From the NCBI GenBank assembly GCA_964023205.1, contig OZ026844.1:7128840-7192839 (forward strand): a DNA stretch of 64,000 bases, in the 5' to 3' direction. The notes beneath the pieces are model-generated. The model made no database searches and was not told where the DNA came from. It saw only the letters and a program-made list of their open reading frames with translations. The translations under genes and the position numbers were made by a program. Origin of the DNA: Lutraria lutraria (Eukaryota; Mollusca; Bivalvia; Venerida; Mactridae). Of this stretch, positions 40,241 to 52,053 are shown piece by piece (position 1 is the stretch's first letter; every line of letters starts with the position of its first letter).

Positions 40241-40516
40241 CATATTTCACTGACTATATATCTCCACTAATGTCAGCAAGATATTTTCAAACTTTATCTA
40301 TTAGCGCATGCTACAATTGATATTAAAATACTGATGCAATAACTAAAAAACGTTGAAAGGAGTCGTATTTATTCCCTGGATTGTCTACATAGTTTGCTCG
40401 ATAAGTATCCTTAATATCTTAATAGATCGGATATAACTGTTATAATTCCATTTAATACTCGTATTGTTATTATTCATGAAGTTAAAATTTCTATTCCATT
40501 GTCGAAGTATGATGTA
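40241..40516. other. Intergenic, nothing recognised
   Basis: AT-rich sequence without open frames or repeats that I could recognise. It could include the decayed upstream part of the adjacent LINE. Confidence 0.5.
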
Positions 40517-40738
40517 TTCATGTTCAGTTATTATGCTGCCAGGCTAATGTTCAATAATATTATTATCTGATCAAAATTAAACAATACACATAAAAAGAGC
40601 TCAAATCTCAATTTTATACTCACAGTATTATAGTTGAAAAGATTTATAAAGCTGATACATGTTCGATTTAATTATGCTGTGAGGTTAATGTATCAGAGAA
40701 ATCCTCATCTGATCATGACTAAAATATAAACAATGATA
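40517..40738 (+). repeat. Diverged two-copy direct repeat
   Basis: A segment with CATGTTCAGTTATTATGCTG, AGGCTAATGT and ATCTGATCAAAAT (40,517-40,595) recurs as CATGTTCGATTTAATTATGC, AGGTTAATGT and ATCTGATCATGACT (40,656-40,738). The spacing is about 140 bp. The copies are old and imperfect. Confidence 0.5.
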
Positions 40739-40954
40739 GACATACATGAGATTTGGTCAATATTTTTCTTTCCCTTATTTTATTTGCATGTAAAATATAA
40801 TCATATTAGTGGGATTTCATGTAGTTATAGTTTGGATTTAACATTCAAGTATTATTATATTCTTGTAATATGCTATTTATGTTCTGACTGAACACCAAAT
40901 ATGTCGTCTGCAACTTACACTCGTAAATGCTATTCTCCTTAAACTCTTAGATCC

Positions 40955-41225
40955 AACACCCCCATTCTCAGCACTCAATATTTTCATCAATATTTCGTTC
41001 AATATTTTCTTCTTTTCTACTCAGCTTTTATAGTAATTATATGCAATATTGATCAATATATTGATGAGCGTTAAACGGCATATATAAACGCACATCAATA
41101 ATATTGACAATATGTCCATAATTATCTGAGATTTCTGATCCACATTGATGGGTACTTCAATATTGCCACTCAAGTCAATAATTTCATCAATAAATGAATA
41201 TTGATAATATCATACTGTATGTACA
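40955..41225. repeat. Cluster of CAATATTG / TCAATATT motifs
   Basis: The core AATATT or ATATTGA recurs about a dozen times in 270 bp on both strands, for example GCAATATTGATCAATATATT near 41,043 and CAATAATATTGACAATATG near 41,095. Because the core is palindromic the cluster has no obvious direction. Origin is unknown. Confidence 0.6.
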
Positions 41226-41379
41226 GTATAACACGTCAACTGAAGACCACTGTCCAAACTTTTCATTATCTTGTGTAAGTGTCTTAATGTATTCACACAG
41301 ATGTATCTAATTACTAATTATATTTTTTATGTTGGTTTTATAACAGTTATTCACTCCCAATTTTTTCAACGTTTTTAAT

Positions 41380-41520
41380 ACAGTGAAACCTGTGTTAGTG
41401 GCCATCTCCGAATAAAGGCAATATTGTGAATAAAATCATGGTTTATAATACCGTCATTGATTTTAAGAACAAAGTGACCTCCAAATAAAGGCTACCTTTC
41501 AATACAGGCCACATTTCTTC
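41380..41520 (+). mobile_element. MITE-like element of the ACAGT(C/G)AAACCTGTG family, copy 1
   Basis: It begins ACAGTGAAACCTGTGTTAGT and contains AATAAAGGCAATATTG, GTGACCTCCAAATAAAGGC and ATACAGGCCAC. Related copies sit at 44,927, 49,775 and 56,861. The recurring (T/A)AAAGGCCA words and the end sequence define the family. No transposase is present. Confidence 0.65.
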
Positions 41521-41544
41521 TTTCCTAAGGATGACAGTAACAAT

Positions 41545-41640
41545 TATGGATGTAACGATATGGCATAGACTGTATTGTGATGTATTGCAATACAGTCAAC
41601 CTATATTACAATACGTATCGCGATATAGTGTCTATCCTAA
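41545..41640. repeat. Short CAATAC/CGATA-rich dispersed repeat
   Basis: The words ATGTAACGATATGG, GATGTATTGCAATACAGTC and ACAATACGTATCGCGATA resemble a common animal dispersed-repeat pattern recalled from many genomes. It contains imperfect palindromes (TATTGCAATA, ATACGTAT). Only one copy was noticed here. Confidence 0.45.
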
Positions 41641-42454
41641 TTAACTTTCCGTCTCCTATATTATTCGTCCTTTTACTAGATTTAAGTTTCTTTAAATAAA
41701 TGACGGCGGACACGATTTAATATTTAATGTCTATGTATCGACTTGAAACATATATGTTCCAGCGACCTGTAATTTTAATTACCCGTAATTATAAAAAGCA
41801 TGATATGTATTCAAGCTAAGCAAATAGATTTGATCCAAGTCATTCAAATGAAAAGTGAACCTGATTCAATTAAATATTAGTCTATTGTTGTTGTTTTTTC
41901 GAATGAAATATACTACATATAATATATAATATAATAAAGATAGACATGTTTCTGTATAACGTTCTGCTTGTAACAGGAGATAAATACATGTATCCTGCCC
42001 ATCTTAACTCAAAATACTGAAAGTACTGACAGAAGGTGAATTTCCATACCTCTGGTTGTAGGAATGATCAATTACAACGATCAAAATATGTATTTTTTCA
42101 AATGAAAACCAAATTGTATTTATTCATTTCTAACACAAGCCAATTGTATTCTTAACTTAAGTTTCGTGATTCAAATAAAGAATACGATGTTATGTTTACA
42201 TTTAACATTTTCCGAGCATTTCCGAAAGCTTCGTAATGATCTGAACTGCGCACGTATCAGTGACACGAAACGACTCTAAAATAAACTTCCATACATTATG
42301 TCATGTACTTGTATGTGTGCTAACCATCTATTGGCTACAGGAAAACTCACTGAAAATGTACGGTAATCCCAGATTCACTGACGAAGCATTATTTAATAAA
42401 GAATTGAACCTGAAATGTAAAAATTTCATGCAAAGTAGAAGTATAACTCGCGCG
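41641..42454. other. Intergenic, no gene recognised
   Basis: AT-rich sequence. One open frame at 42260-42490 runs into the neighbouring element and has no recognisable domain. Confidence 0.55.
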
Positions 42455-43257
42455 TTTTTAGCTCACCAGAGCACAAAGTGCTCGTGGTGAGCTATTGTGA
42501 TCGCGTGATGTCCGTCGTGCATGTGTGTGTGCGTGCGTGCGGTCGTGCGTGTGTGCTTCAACAATTGCTTTAAACAACATGTCCTTCTTAACCAGTTGGT
42601 CAATTTCACTTTACATGGATGTTCCTTGCACGAAGCTCTACCAAAGTTGTTAAAAAAAGTAATTTCATTAAAAAGTCTGGTTGCATGATGGCCAACCAAT
42701 AGGAAAAACTTTAAAAATCTTCTTGTCCAAAACCACAGGGCCTAGAGCTTAGAGATTTGGTGTATAGCATTGTCTAGTTGACCGTTACCAAGTTTGTTCA
42801 AATTATTGCCCTGGGGTCAAAATTGGCCCCGCCCCAGGGGTCACTTGATTTTACATAGACTTATATAATGGGAAATTTTTAACATCTTCTTGTCAGAAAC
42901 TACATTGTCTAGAGTTTAGATATTTGGTGTGTAGAATTGTCTAGTGAACCTCTACCGAGTTTGTTCAAATTATTACCTTAAGGTCAAATTTGGCCCCGTC
43001 CCAGGGGTCTTTTGATTCATATAGGCTTATATAGGAAAACAAGAAAATCTTCTTGTCGGAAATTACAATGCCTAGAGCTTACATATTTTGTATATGGCAT
43101 TGTCTGGTGGACATCTACCAAGTTTGTTTAAATTATTGCCATAGAGGTAGAATTTTCCCCGCCCCAGGGTCACTTAATTTTACAAAGGCTCATGATAATT
43201 TTCTCTAAGAGTCTTTTTACCTAGTGAGCGATATATGGCCGTCATGGCTCTCTTGTT
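42455..43257 (+). mobile_element. Non-autonomous element with the same ends as 37,862-39,157 but a different ~163-bp tandem core
   Basis: The left end is TTTTTAGCTCACCAGAGCAC followed by the pairing half GTGCTCGTGGTGAGC, a strong hairpin at about 42,460-42,491. A GTGCGTGCG-rich stretch follows. The core repeats about three times with ~163-bp spacing, marked by ATCTTCTTGTC near 42,718, 42,882 and 43,046 and by TGGCCCCGCCCCAGGGGTC. The right end is AGTGAGCGATATATGGCCGT and CTCTTGTT. No coding capacity is present. The 803-bp length, end hairpin and internal tandem core fit a non-autonomous transposon mobilised in trans. Confidence 0.8.
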
Positions 43258-44926
43258 ATATAATTATGCCAATCTGTTTAGTATGAACCATTTACAATTC
43301 TGTATTAAAGATTTGCAATTATCGAAGGATGGTACTAGTAATACAACGTTTCTGGAGTGTATTGTGACTTTAAAGGCTAATGTTGTCATAAATAGTAATT
43401 AGAATTTGAAGGTCAAGTATATGGTCTTGACACACCATACATCCTAGGTCAATTAACCACAATTACCAAGGAAATGCTACACCTTTTAACTGTTTGCCTG
43501 GAAGAAATACTTTTATTCCTAATACACATTTTGAAAGCCCAAACAAATTCAGTGCCTTCAGCGCCTTGATCTTGATACTGTTACTATGACCAACATGAAT
43601 AAATGTTGCTATGTGTAAACAATGACCATAGGCTGTGAATTTAATAAACTGACATGTTAAATATCTAAACGAAACCCAGTACACGTCCATCAAATAACCA
43701 CAGATTACAGACCTAACATAAATACCATGCATACTAAATGAATGATCGTTGTTCGTGACATTGACATTACCTCAGCACAACATAAACTTAATTGTAAATG
43801 TATAAAGAAGCAGACTTTTTTTCCTCTTACAGCGAAAAATCGTTTTAAGCGAATTCGCCATAACGACTGTCATCTATAAATATGTAAAGGGCGACCATCC
43901 AATCCAGTACTTTTTCCAATTATTCGATTTACTTCCCTTCATTTGGGCATCGTTTTATATGCTTCATGTTCGGTATGTGTGAATAATTGGATTAGGAATT
44001 AAATACATAACAAAAGAAAGAATGTGCGATAAATGCAGTAATAAAAGATGTTTGCTTTAGTGAATAAGAGAAATTCGTGAAGCACGTTTTTATCAGGAGT
44101 TCACGAAATGTGTTGATAGAAAATGGTTCGTATTTATACAAAGTCTACCCTGTTACAATTTAAGTTAGATATGTTATATTCAACCCGATTTCTATAATGT
44201 CAAACATATCATGTTTTCATTAATCGCAGAAAAGTATGTAACTCAAAAGGGGACGAAAGTGAACACGCTAAAATTATACATGTAAGCATATGCGATATTT
44301 TGTCAATGCACAAAAATGAGTTACAAAATCGAGTCACACTGAAAATTACATTTTGGTCAGTTGCTTGGACTCGGGTTTTTCTTATCTATGTCATTTCAAT
44401 ATCTTACATCAATGAAAAGAAAAACAGAACACGTTGCCAATATAACTTCGTGAAACAACTATACATGAATATCTACAAATATATCTATTATATAGAGCTT
44501 CGCAAACTGCGGAGAAATGAGATCTAGTGTTGCCGATATTTCCTAAATCTTTAAAAGAGCCATACAAACTAACTGTGGCCATATTTTCCTCAATCTTCAT
44601 AATAAGATTTTGAGGAATATATGAGTTTTATTGAACGTAATATGACTATGTAAAAGTTAACCCATTTTAACCAAAAGTCGAGTGTTTAGATATGATGTCG
44701 GTGATATATGTATATATAATAATGTTGGTGTTATCATATAATGTAGGAGGTTGTTTTGATTCTCTTTTCTAATAATTGCATTTTGACATTATATCGTACC
44801 TTGTTACCTTCTCCAGAATAAACTATTTTTACTAACTCACAAGTTCACAACATTTGTTAACGGGCCATTCAGTGATAAAAAGCTTTTGACATCTAATTAA
44901 TCAAATATAGTTTTAGACGCGGAAAT
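43258..44926. other. Intergenic, no gene recognised
   Basis: Open frames at 43463-43732 (minus, 89 codons) and 44300-44527 (plus, 75 codons) show no recognisable domain, no homologous copy in the window and no coding-like context. A GAATTCGCCATAACGACTG stretch near 43,850 is not explained. Confidence 0.55.
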
Positions 44927-45066
44927 ACTGTCAAACATGTGAACAAAGGCCATCCTTGGGAAAGGCATAATGTGGCCTTTACTCACAGATGGACTTTATT
45001 CGGAGGTTATTTCGGTCTAAATGATCAATAACTTTCTTAAAGAATGGCATATTTAAAGATGAGGTC
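44927..45066 (+). mobile_element. MITE-like ACAGTCAAAC family, copy 2
   Basis: It opens ACTGTCAAACATGTGAAC and carries AAAGGCCATCCTTGGGAAAG, ATGTGGCCTTTACTCACAG, TTTATTCGGAGGTTATTTCG and AAAGAATGGCATAT. All of these have counterparts at 49,775-49,911. Confidence 0.7.
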
Positions 45067-45483
45067 CCTTTATCCGTGCATCGTCAGCACTATTGTGTTT
45101 GGCCAGTTCTTTAATAATAGCATGTACCGAACGTGTTTTATGAAAGAACGAGTAATGTTAATCCTTGTTTAATGTAAGAACAGTAATTGTCCAAAACGTC
45201 AGCATTATTACAACAAAAACCATTCACTTTGACTTGCAGGTAAGTACCAGCATTAGGCGTGGAGAAGATATGAATCATTCATCCTTTGTTCGATTTTAAA
45301 ACATCATTGAATTTTACATCTTATACATGTATTAAGAGCCGAATTCAGCCATTATTGGTTTATTAAGATGACGGTTTAATGTATTGAACATAATGCACAT
45401 CAACCATGGCACACTGTTGTTTATCATCCTTTGGTAGTCCCAATTCTAAGTTCCTATAGGAAAAAAATGAAAGAATGTTCTTC
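45067..45483. other. Intergenic, no gene recognised
   Basis: Nothing recognised beyond ordinary AT-rich sequence. Confidence 0.5.
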
Positions 45484-45536
45484 TCCAAAGGTCTTTTTCT
45501 GATGAGCGATTATATGGCCATCATGGCCCTCTTGTT
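45484..45536 (+). mobile_element. Solo right end of the shared-end element family
   Basis: GGTCTTTTTCTGATGAGCGA, TATATGGCCATCATGGCCCT and CTTGTT match the last ~50 bp of the element ending at 43,257 (AGTCTTTTTACCTAGTGAGC and so on). No left end or core is found upstream, so this is an isolated 3' fragment. GGCCATCATGGCC is a short perfect palindrome just before the end. Confidence 0.75.
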
Positions 45537-45892
45537 TGCCTTTCCGTACAATTTCAAGAACAAAAAATGCCTTACCTATCTTCCATATTTTCAGAGATGT
45601 ATTATACGTCTCTGATATTTTTAATAAGCATGCTACCAGAAACATACACTTTTTTCAGGCCATAGTATGATTTATATTTTATGAAATTGCCCCACTAAAA
45701 ACTATGCTTATTTTCTTCTGTTTATTAGACCCAGTATTGTATAGGCATAGTTCATGCTTCTCTTAATTTATCATAATGATATTTATAATGGCATTACATA
45801 TACATTCTTTTTACATAATTCTGTAATTAAGAATGAGTGAAATTGAAAGAAATCTGTATTGAACTTTCAATTTTTGTTTTTATTGTTCGGTA

Positions 45893-46080
45893 CGAACACA
45901 TAGCTGGGCAGATTAAGTAGAAAATTTCTCAAAATCTTTCAATTTGTGATACAAGCACCAAAATTGGCCCAGATGTAGTTCAATGTGTCCTTTTCCAAAA
46001 AAGCACGTTAGCCATTTGATTTTTCAAAATGGCGGCCATTTTCAAGATAGCGGCCATTTTCATGTAGGAATTCGTTTCTT
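45893..46080 (+). repeat. Dispersed repeat with GGCGGCCATTTT words (plus orientation)
   Basis: The stretch contains TAGCTGGGCAG, ACAAGCACCAAAATTGG, TTTTTCAAAATGGCGGCC and a second AGCGGCCATTTTC. The same words occur in inverted orientation at about 49,165-49,290, so it is a dispersed repeat and not a unique promoter. Confidence 0.55.
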
Positions 46081-46183
46081 TTTACTGCAATACCATTGAA
46101 AATATTTTATTCATAAAGCTCTCACGCTTCGAAGAACTGTTGAGAGGTTTGTAATCACATGTAAGTGACTTCTTTTAGTTTTG

Positions 46184-46239
46184 AGGTCAGTAGGTCATAC
46201 TTTAAGGTCACGGTGACCTACATAATAAAATTATGACCT
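46184..46239. promoter_or_regulatory. Cluster of AGGTCA half-sites including a perfect IR3 palindrome
   Basis: AGGTCACGGTGACCT at 46205-46219 is a perfect inverted repeat with a 3-bp spacer, the form bound by steroid-type nuclear receptors. Two direct AGGTCA half-sites with 2-bp spacing (46184-46189, 46192-46197) precede it and a TGACCT (46234-46239) follows. AGGTCA-rich words are also common in molluscan dispersed repeats, so this may be repeat-derived. No adjacent promoter or gene is visible. Confidence 0.35.
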
Positions 46240-48247
46240 ACGTTCCTCCGTCACAGTGACATACAACATGAAGACTATGTCTGCCAATAACTAGAGAGTA
46301 AATTTGCCTGTGGTCCTCAGAATAGGAAGGAGGGTTGTTCATTACAAGATGACCCTAATTGGTTACGAGATCGGAAGGTCTACGGTCAAGTCCTTGACCG
46401 ATTAAAAATCGGAAATTACTATCCAGGTGGCGTTTAGCAGGCTCATGTGTTTGAAATACACCTTTTATTTAATACAAGTTGAATGGAATTGCACGCAATA
46501 CGTTTTAAGTTGACTGTTTGTTATGCTGAAGCCTAAACAAACCAATTCTACTGCTTTTAGATTAAAAAAAGGTAATGTCAAGTCACAACCAAAACACGCT
46601 GATTTCATCATTGTCGTGATACTTGGCATGGGAACCATTTTTAGCTAAACGTTTAATGCTATCCTGCTAGCACAGTACATGATTACTTTAATTGTGCATC
46701 GCTGTAATCAATAGGGAGCCACCTCTAAATAGACAGGATGTACATGTGCGGTGTGGATTACCTGGATGGTGTTCATATAGCAGGGGAATTAAATTTGTAT
46801 TTCTTATAAATGAAGTGCCTCGTAGGTGAAAGTTCACAACAATCAGTGATGAGTGCTGCTGCCATTTGCCTCTACTACAATATATTGGCATCTATGCCTT
46901 AATTGCGAGGATCTACTATTAACCCTGTATTTCTAGATGGCAACCAACGCTTTCACTACCCGCGCCTTGTTTTTGATGAGTTAGCTGTACACTAGACATC
47001 TGTGCTAATCACATTGATGTTCAATATGCCCCAGATCTGTCGAAGACGCCCGCTAAGCAGAACTTAAACAACATGTTGGCATGGGAAAGCAGATGATACT
47101 TTAAATTTGACTGAATATAATCTAACAATGTGGTCTTGAAGAAAGGGTACAATGTATCTCTAGGTCGTAAGACTGTCAGCTACTAGCCAAGGTGGCTTGT
47201 ATTGCCATGATATGCGCGACTATACTAATACATGTACATTAGATATTATTGTTGGATGAATACATTATATGTAATGTTCATCTCGATGACGCCATACTTT
47301 ACACCTTCCATCCATCAATTTATGTGAAAATCTGGATACATCAGTTGACAGTACAAACTTGCGTTGACATGTGGTAGCTGATGCATAGCTGTTGATACCC
47401 ATGTGTTTCCTTGGTAGTCTTAGTTTGAATCTAAGAGCATGGCTGTTATTAGACAGAAAACATTGTATACTGGGGGCACAGCGTGTTATGACATGACCCC
47501 GTTACCTTACTGACAGTTTTGTGGTGTTGATCATCATTGAAACTCCCCCATAATGTAAATAACATTTTGATGAATAAACAGATTTTCACGGTAACATAGG
47601 ATAAGCAAATAATTATATATTGTCTAGTTTCAGAAAATACCAAAGAAAACACATGTGTACTTGTAAACACATATTATAACCTTTTTTGATTTCTCACTGA
47701 GAAACATGTTGCACTGTGTCGAACCAATACCTCTTAAGATACTTGAAAGTTTATTGCTATTCATAATCGAACAGGCAGTCTTTAGGGGCTGAATATGTCA
47801 TATAACTATGAAGACGCTAATACTTATATATCATCGTACATGGTTACACCAGTATCAAGGTAAAAGTCAATTATTGTGTTCGTCCTGTGACAGCCGTCAA
47901 TGTTTTCTCTGATCTGCCTAATCTCTAGAAAAACTTTGGGTAGGATTTGCGCATGGTCAAAATCGCAGATGAAGTGTGAAACATGACATTCATTTCTATA
48001 CAGGCTAAGTAATGAAAAGTGAATTTCGTTTCATTTTCTGGTTGTGATATTGTCTCAGCAGACGTTGAAAGTGTGTCCAAACTCCAGTATTAGTAATGTT
48101 AGAATAGGAACCGTTGAATATAGATGATCATGAATAGAGTATTAGATAAACTGGTTATAATTTTGTATGATAGGAATAGTCCCACAGCAAATATCTATCA
48201 TGCAAGACTCGATTAGTTTGCCGAAAAACTGAGATCATTCAAAAGGA
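46240..48247. other. Intergenic, no gene recognised
   Basis: Short open frames at 46688-46891 and 47449-47670 (both minus) show no recognisable domain. No tandem repeat or inverted element was found. Confidence 0.55.
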
Positions 48248-48335
48248 CCACCGTGGTTAAGTGATTATGGTCGGTTATGACCAGTAATCATTTGTCTCTC
48301 ATCCCTGTGTGTTCGAGTCTCACAAAATCAGAAGT
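48248..48335 (+). mobile_element. Candidate tRNA-derived SINE head
   Basis: A box-A-like TGGTTAAGTGA (48254-48264) and a box-B-like TGTTCGAGTCT (48310-48320) are about 45 bp apart, the spacing of an internal Pol III promoter. The sequence does not fold into a full cloverleaf, so a working tRNA gene is unlikely. The tail beyond 48,335 has no second copy here. Confidence 0.45.
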
Positions 48336-49164
48336 GAGGAAATTGTCCAACTTAATTATGGAAGGTCAATACTTCTACCTAGGTCTGTCTATGGTAGGAG
48401 GAAATTGACCACTTCTGTTTGTGCAACGTGTTAGAGAAAAATATGTTATACGAATCTTCCTAAAACTTGTGCTCCTCTACTTGAACGTATAAAACCGCTG
48501 CTCATTTAGCATGCTGTCTTTGGGGTTAGGCTATCAGATGGAAATGTCCAGGTGACAGAGGGTTGAAGAAACACAATTATCTTTTGTTGATTTTAACTGA
48601 ACTTCATCCCAATGTACAGAGCTGTAAAAATTGACAAAATGTTATTGCAAAAGTGGATGTCGTGGTAGATATGAATGCGGTCTATTTGGTATGGCCTATA
48701 CATGTACTTCTATATGAAACAGCAGTTTTGATACATACCTTCATGTGTCAGTCTCATAATAAGTAAAGCAATAAAAAAAGCAAATAGAAAATAATAGAAA
48801 TACATTAAATAGGCAGGAGAGCTACAGAAAGCTGAAAAGGGATATTTGATGGTAATTTGGAAGAGGGGAGATAAAAAGACACCTTACTTCACATTTAAAA
48901 TCGTTTTACTTGCACTTATAATTAAGTCATGAATATCAAATTTATACTATACCTACGTGTAGGTAATTCTATTTTCCGCTTTTAAATGTTTATTTCATTA
49001 AATATCTATATACATTGTAAATTGATAGAGCGATAGGTATTTTCGGAGAGGCACTATAAATATCGTAAATATGACCGTTTTGACGTCGAAAACGACGTCA
49101 TTTCAATCGTTTGGTTCCAACTTAATTCGAAATTTTAAGCCGTTCACAGCTTTTTAACAGATTT
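48336..49164. other. Intergenic, no gene recognised
   Basis: No open frame or repeat of note. A short A-rich stretch runs at about 48,760-48,800. Confidence 0.5.
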
Positions 49165-49290
49165 AATAACCACGGCGGCCATTTTGAAAAATATGTCAAA
49201 TTTGGTGCTTGTATATTCTTTCAGTTATCGGCCCAGCTAACAAGATAAAGAACTTAAGACCAGTTCTCAACAATCGATTTGGAAATTTTT
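49165..49290 (-). repeat. Inverted, diverged copy of the 45.9-kb GGCGGCCATTTT repeat
   Basis: Words corresponding to the 45,893-46,080 repeat occur here in reverse orientation: GGCGGCCATTTTGAAAAAT, CAAATTTGGTGCTTGTA and GGCCCAGCTAACAAG. Similarity is patchy. Confidence 0.45.
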
Positions 49291-49774
49291 CCTACATACT
49301 GCAGACTTTACAAACAAGTTCCAATTTTCTAATTTTCTAAGTCTATGGCATAAATGGAAATTCAAATATTATGTGCATTCAAGTTAAAATCAGATGACTA
49401 TGCAAAATCGTAATCAAGTAATACAAATTTAACAGTCGTAAAAATTCTTTACTTTGGTCTGCATCAAAATTCATGCTCGCTGAGTGAGTGAAGGCTATGG
49501 AAAGCTGAATTATCGTTCAGTTTCCAAAACTCAGCCCAATCCTCACCCTACAAATTAATTCAACTTTTTACTGTTTTGTAGTTCCGAACAACAGCAGTGC
49601 CTTCAGAGCTTTGATTTTTCATGTTATGATTATTTAACCCGTTCCTTACCATTGAGTCTTTACAACATAAATGTAGGATTCGTCATCATATGTAGGAAAC
49701 TAGGTACCCCTTAAAAAAGTAGGGTTACAGATCTCTTTTATTTCAAATCTTTTTGAAGTTCTAAGATATAGTGT
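49291..49774. other. Intergenic, no gene recognised
   Basis: Nothing recognised. A short phrase near 49,590 (AGCAGTGCCTTCAGAGCTTTGA) resembles the reverse complement of nothing else I could place. Confidence 0.45.
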
Positions 49775-49911
49775 ACAGTCAAACCTCTGAACAAATGCCA
49801 TCTTTGGGAAAGACAACATAATGTAGACAGGTGTCCTTTATTCGGAGGTCATTTTGTTTTAAATAATCAATGACGGGTTTTAAAAGAATGGCTTTATTCA
49901 TTGGATGGCAT
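49775..49911 (+). mobile_element. MITE-like ACAGTCAAAC family, copy 3
   Basis: It opens ACAGTCAAACCTCTGAACAA and shares GCCATCTTTGGGAAAG, TTTATTCGGAGGTCATTTTG and AAAAGAATGGCTTTATTC with the copy at 44,927. It ends in GGATGGCATGT. No right-hand inverted end is visible, so it is probably truncated. Confidence 0.7.
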
Positions 49912-49944
49912 GTATACATATGAAAATGTAAATATCAGCTTTAA

Positions 49945-50095
49945 ACAAGATGTGTTCTTAAAAGATAATGCCCCGTCAGGATGATCTTTGACCTACTGGC
50001 CTGAAAATGCACAGGTTCTGTACAGATTATCATGAGGAACAAACCTGTGAAGTTTGATGTTTGTAGGTGTATGCATTTGATTTCATAGCACTATA
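49945..50095 (+). repeat. Decayed bivalve-type dispersed repeat
   Basis: ACAAGATGTGTTCTTAAAAG, AATGCCCCGTCAGGATG, TTTGACCTACTGGCCTGAAA and TGTGAAGTTTGATGTTTGTA follow the order of words in a repeat I recall from several bivalve genomes. Assignment is from memory. Confidence 0.45.
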
Positions 50096-52053
50096 ACGAT
50101 GTAGTCTTGTTCCCTGCCTACATATATAGAACGATGGTCCATGGTTGGCTCATACCATATTTGGAGCGTAGTTCCTATAGCTACACATTACTTTTTCTAC
50201 TTACAATTATGTGACCCTCTTACATCCGCATTGAAAAGTAGAACCACTTGATGTATACAGTATTGCAGTATAAATATACATTGCAGACTGCAGTTTTGAT
50301 AAAAGTTGGATATATATTGCAGGATTAAAACTGTAAAACTAACAAGTATAATAATTCAGTATTCATCCGCACAAAGGTTTAATTCATACATTTTTGAGGT
50401 AACAAAATTTACTACAAAATGAAAATAGCTTCATTCAGTAAAGTAGTTCAGGCTCTGAGCAGTGACTGAGACAAATATACACAGGGATTGTAAACTGTCG
50501 ATTCATCCTGGATGTGATTTCTTTGGTTTGGCCGTGCATGCTCACTGACTTCTATTCAAAGGCGCTTTCAACAACATCATCGTCGTTTTACACGCAATGA
50601 TAGTTTATAAACAACAAATTAACACAAGAATGCTGGCACAATCGATTATGGCTTGTATTATATTAACTTCAATAATTTGTTTTAGTTACTTTCATTTTTG
50701 AAATTTGACATTAGGCTATAAATATTGATGTGTCAGAGGCTATTCAATCAATCATGTACAATACTATACAGACAGGTAACGGATAAGCCAATAGACTACA
50801 ATATTGTATTAGATTAAACTCAATACTCTACAATCACGTTCTCTGGTTCGTGTTCGACTTTAATCAATCAAACTAAAGTGCTGAAAGTAGTCGTCAGGGG
50901 GCGGCTTCGATTTTCACTCCTGTCACATTAACAAAACATTAAAAATTCGCAGGAGAAAACCTTCATGATATCATATATAAAATGTAGCCGCGCACGTAGC
51001 AGTACCATAGTCTACCGGGAGCAGGACAAAATTCTTTCACTTATGTTTGTTTACAAGTCGATTTCTCCACTACACATTGGACAATAACAAATTATTTGGT
51101 CAGAGTTGTATTTCCAAAAATACGCTTTGTTATGCTTTAAGACTGTAAATAGTCGGCAAACAGCATATAGAAAAATATAGTAGTACTTTGGGGTGTATTG
51201 TGGCTTTCCATAGTAAAACAGTTGCTGAATCATCGTCTTGAACGTGTGCTGTTACTTCCTGAAATGAGATGAAAAGCTATTTTGAACCCCAGCAATAATG
51301 TACGAACAGTTTAACGCCTCTTCCAAACACACTCTTATACCGTCCGTAGCACATTCAATCCATTCGCACGACTTTCTCGTGTGTCCATTTGTATCACCTG
51401 TGAACATTTGTTGGTTTAGATACACTTGAAGTTACAATTTGTGTAAAACAGACCTGTGTAAGATTTGAATAAAAATGTGGTCATGTGACTCATAAAATTT
51501 GGTCATTTATACGTTGGCGGGACAAGACAGCTAAAACAGAATGTTTCTGATGAGAATTTGTTCCAACATGTGGGCAATTTTGGAATGTTGTGACAACTGT
51601 GCGGACAGGTAAATTTGTTATTTTGTAATATACTGTGATAAGCTTTAATTCACGTGACGACTAAGCTTCTTATATTTTAACATATCATAAAAGTATGGCG
51701 GTGCACGTGATTTTTCTAATGAGTAATACAATACTGTACAATAAAATGGCTCATGTTGTAAAGCAGTGCCGGGACAGCTGTTTATTTCGGCCAATAGCTA
51801 TTCATAGCTAATGTTACATTGTTAATATGCCAACCGACTATAAATACAATTTTGTATTGCATTTTTGTAACAATGGGACCCATAGGTATTTAACTGAAAT
51901 GCTGTTGAAAACACCAGGGGTTAGTACGTTGTTGTGGGGTGTATAAACATTGTTCTTTCTGCTTATTTTGACGGTACTGCAAGAATAATTATTTCTGTAT
52001 ATTCATGAATATTTATCATTATTTAAATGAAATAATTTCCTTTAGTTTTGTGG
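50096..52053. other. Intergenic, no gene recognised
   Basis: One minus-strand open frame of 60 codons (51051-51233) has no recognisable domain. No repeats were found. Confidence 0.5.

Noticed and set aside
42463..42699. 78-codon minus-strand frame with His/Thr-rich end
   Set aside because: The composition comes from the GTGCGTGC-rich start of the mobile element at 42,455.
43463..43732. 89-codon minus-strand open frame as a gene
   Set aside because: It has no domain, no splice context and no similarity I could recognise; length is within chance for the surrounding sequence.
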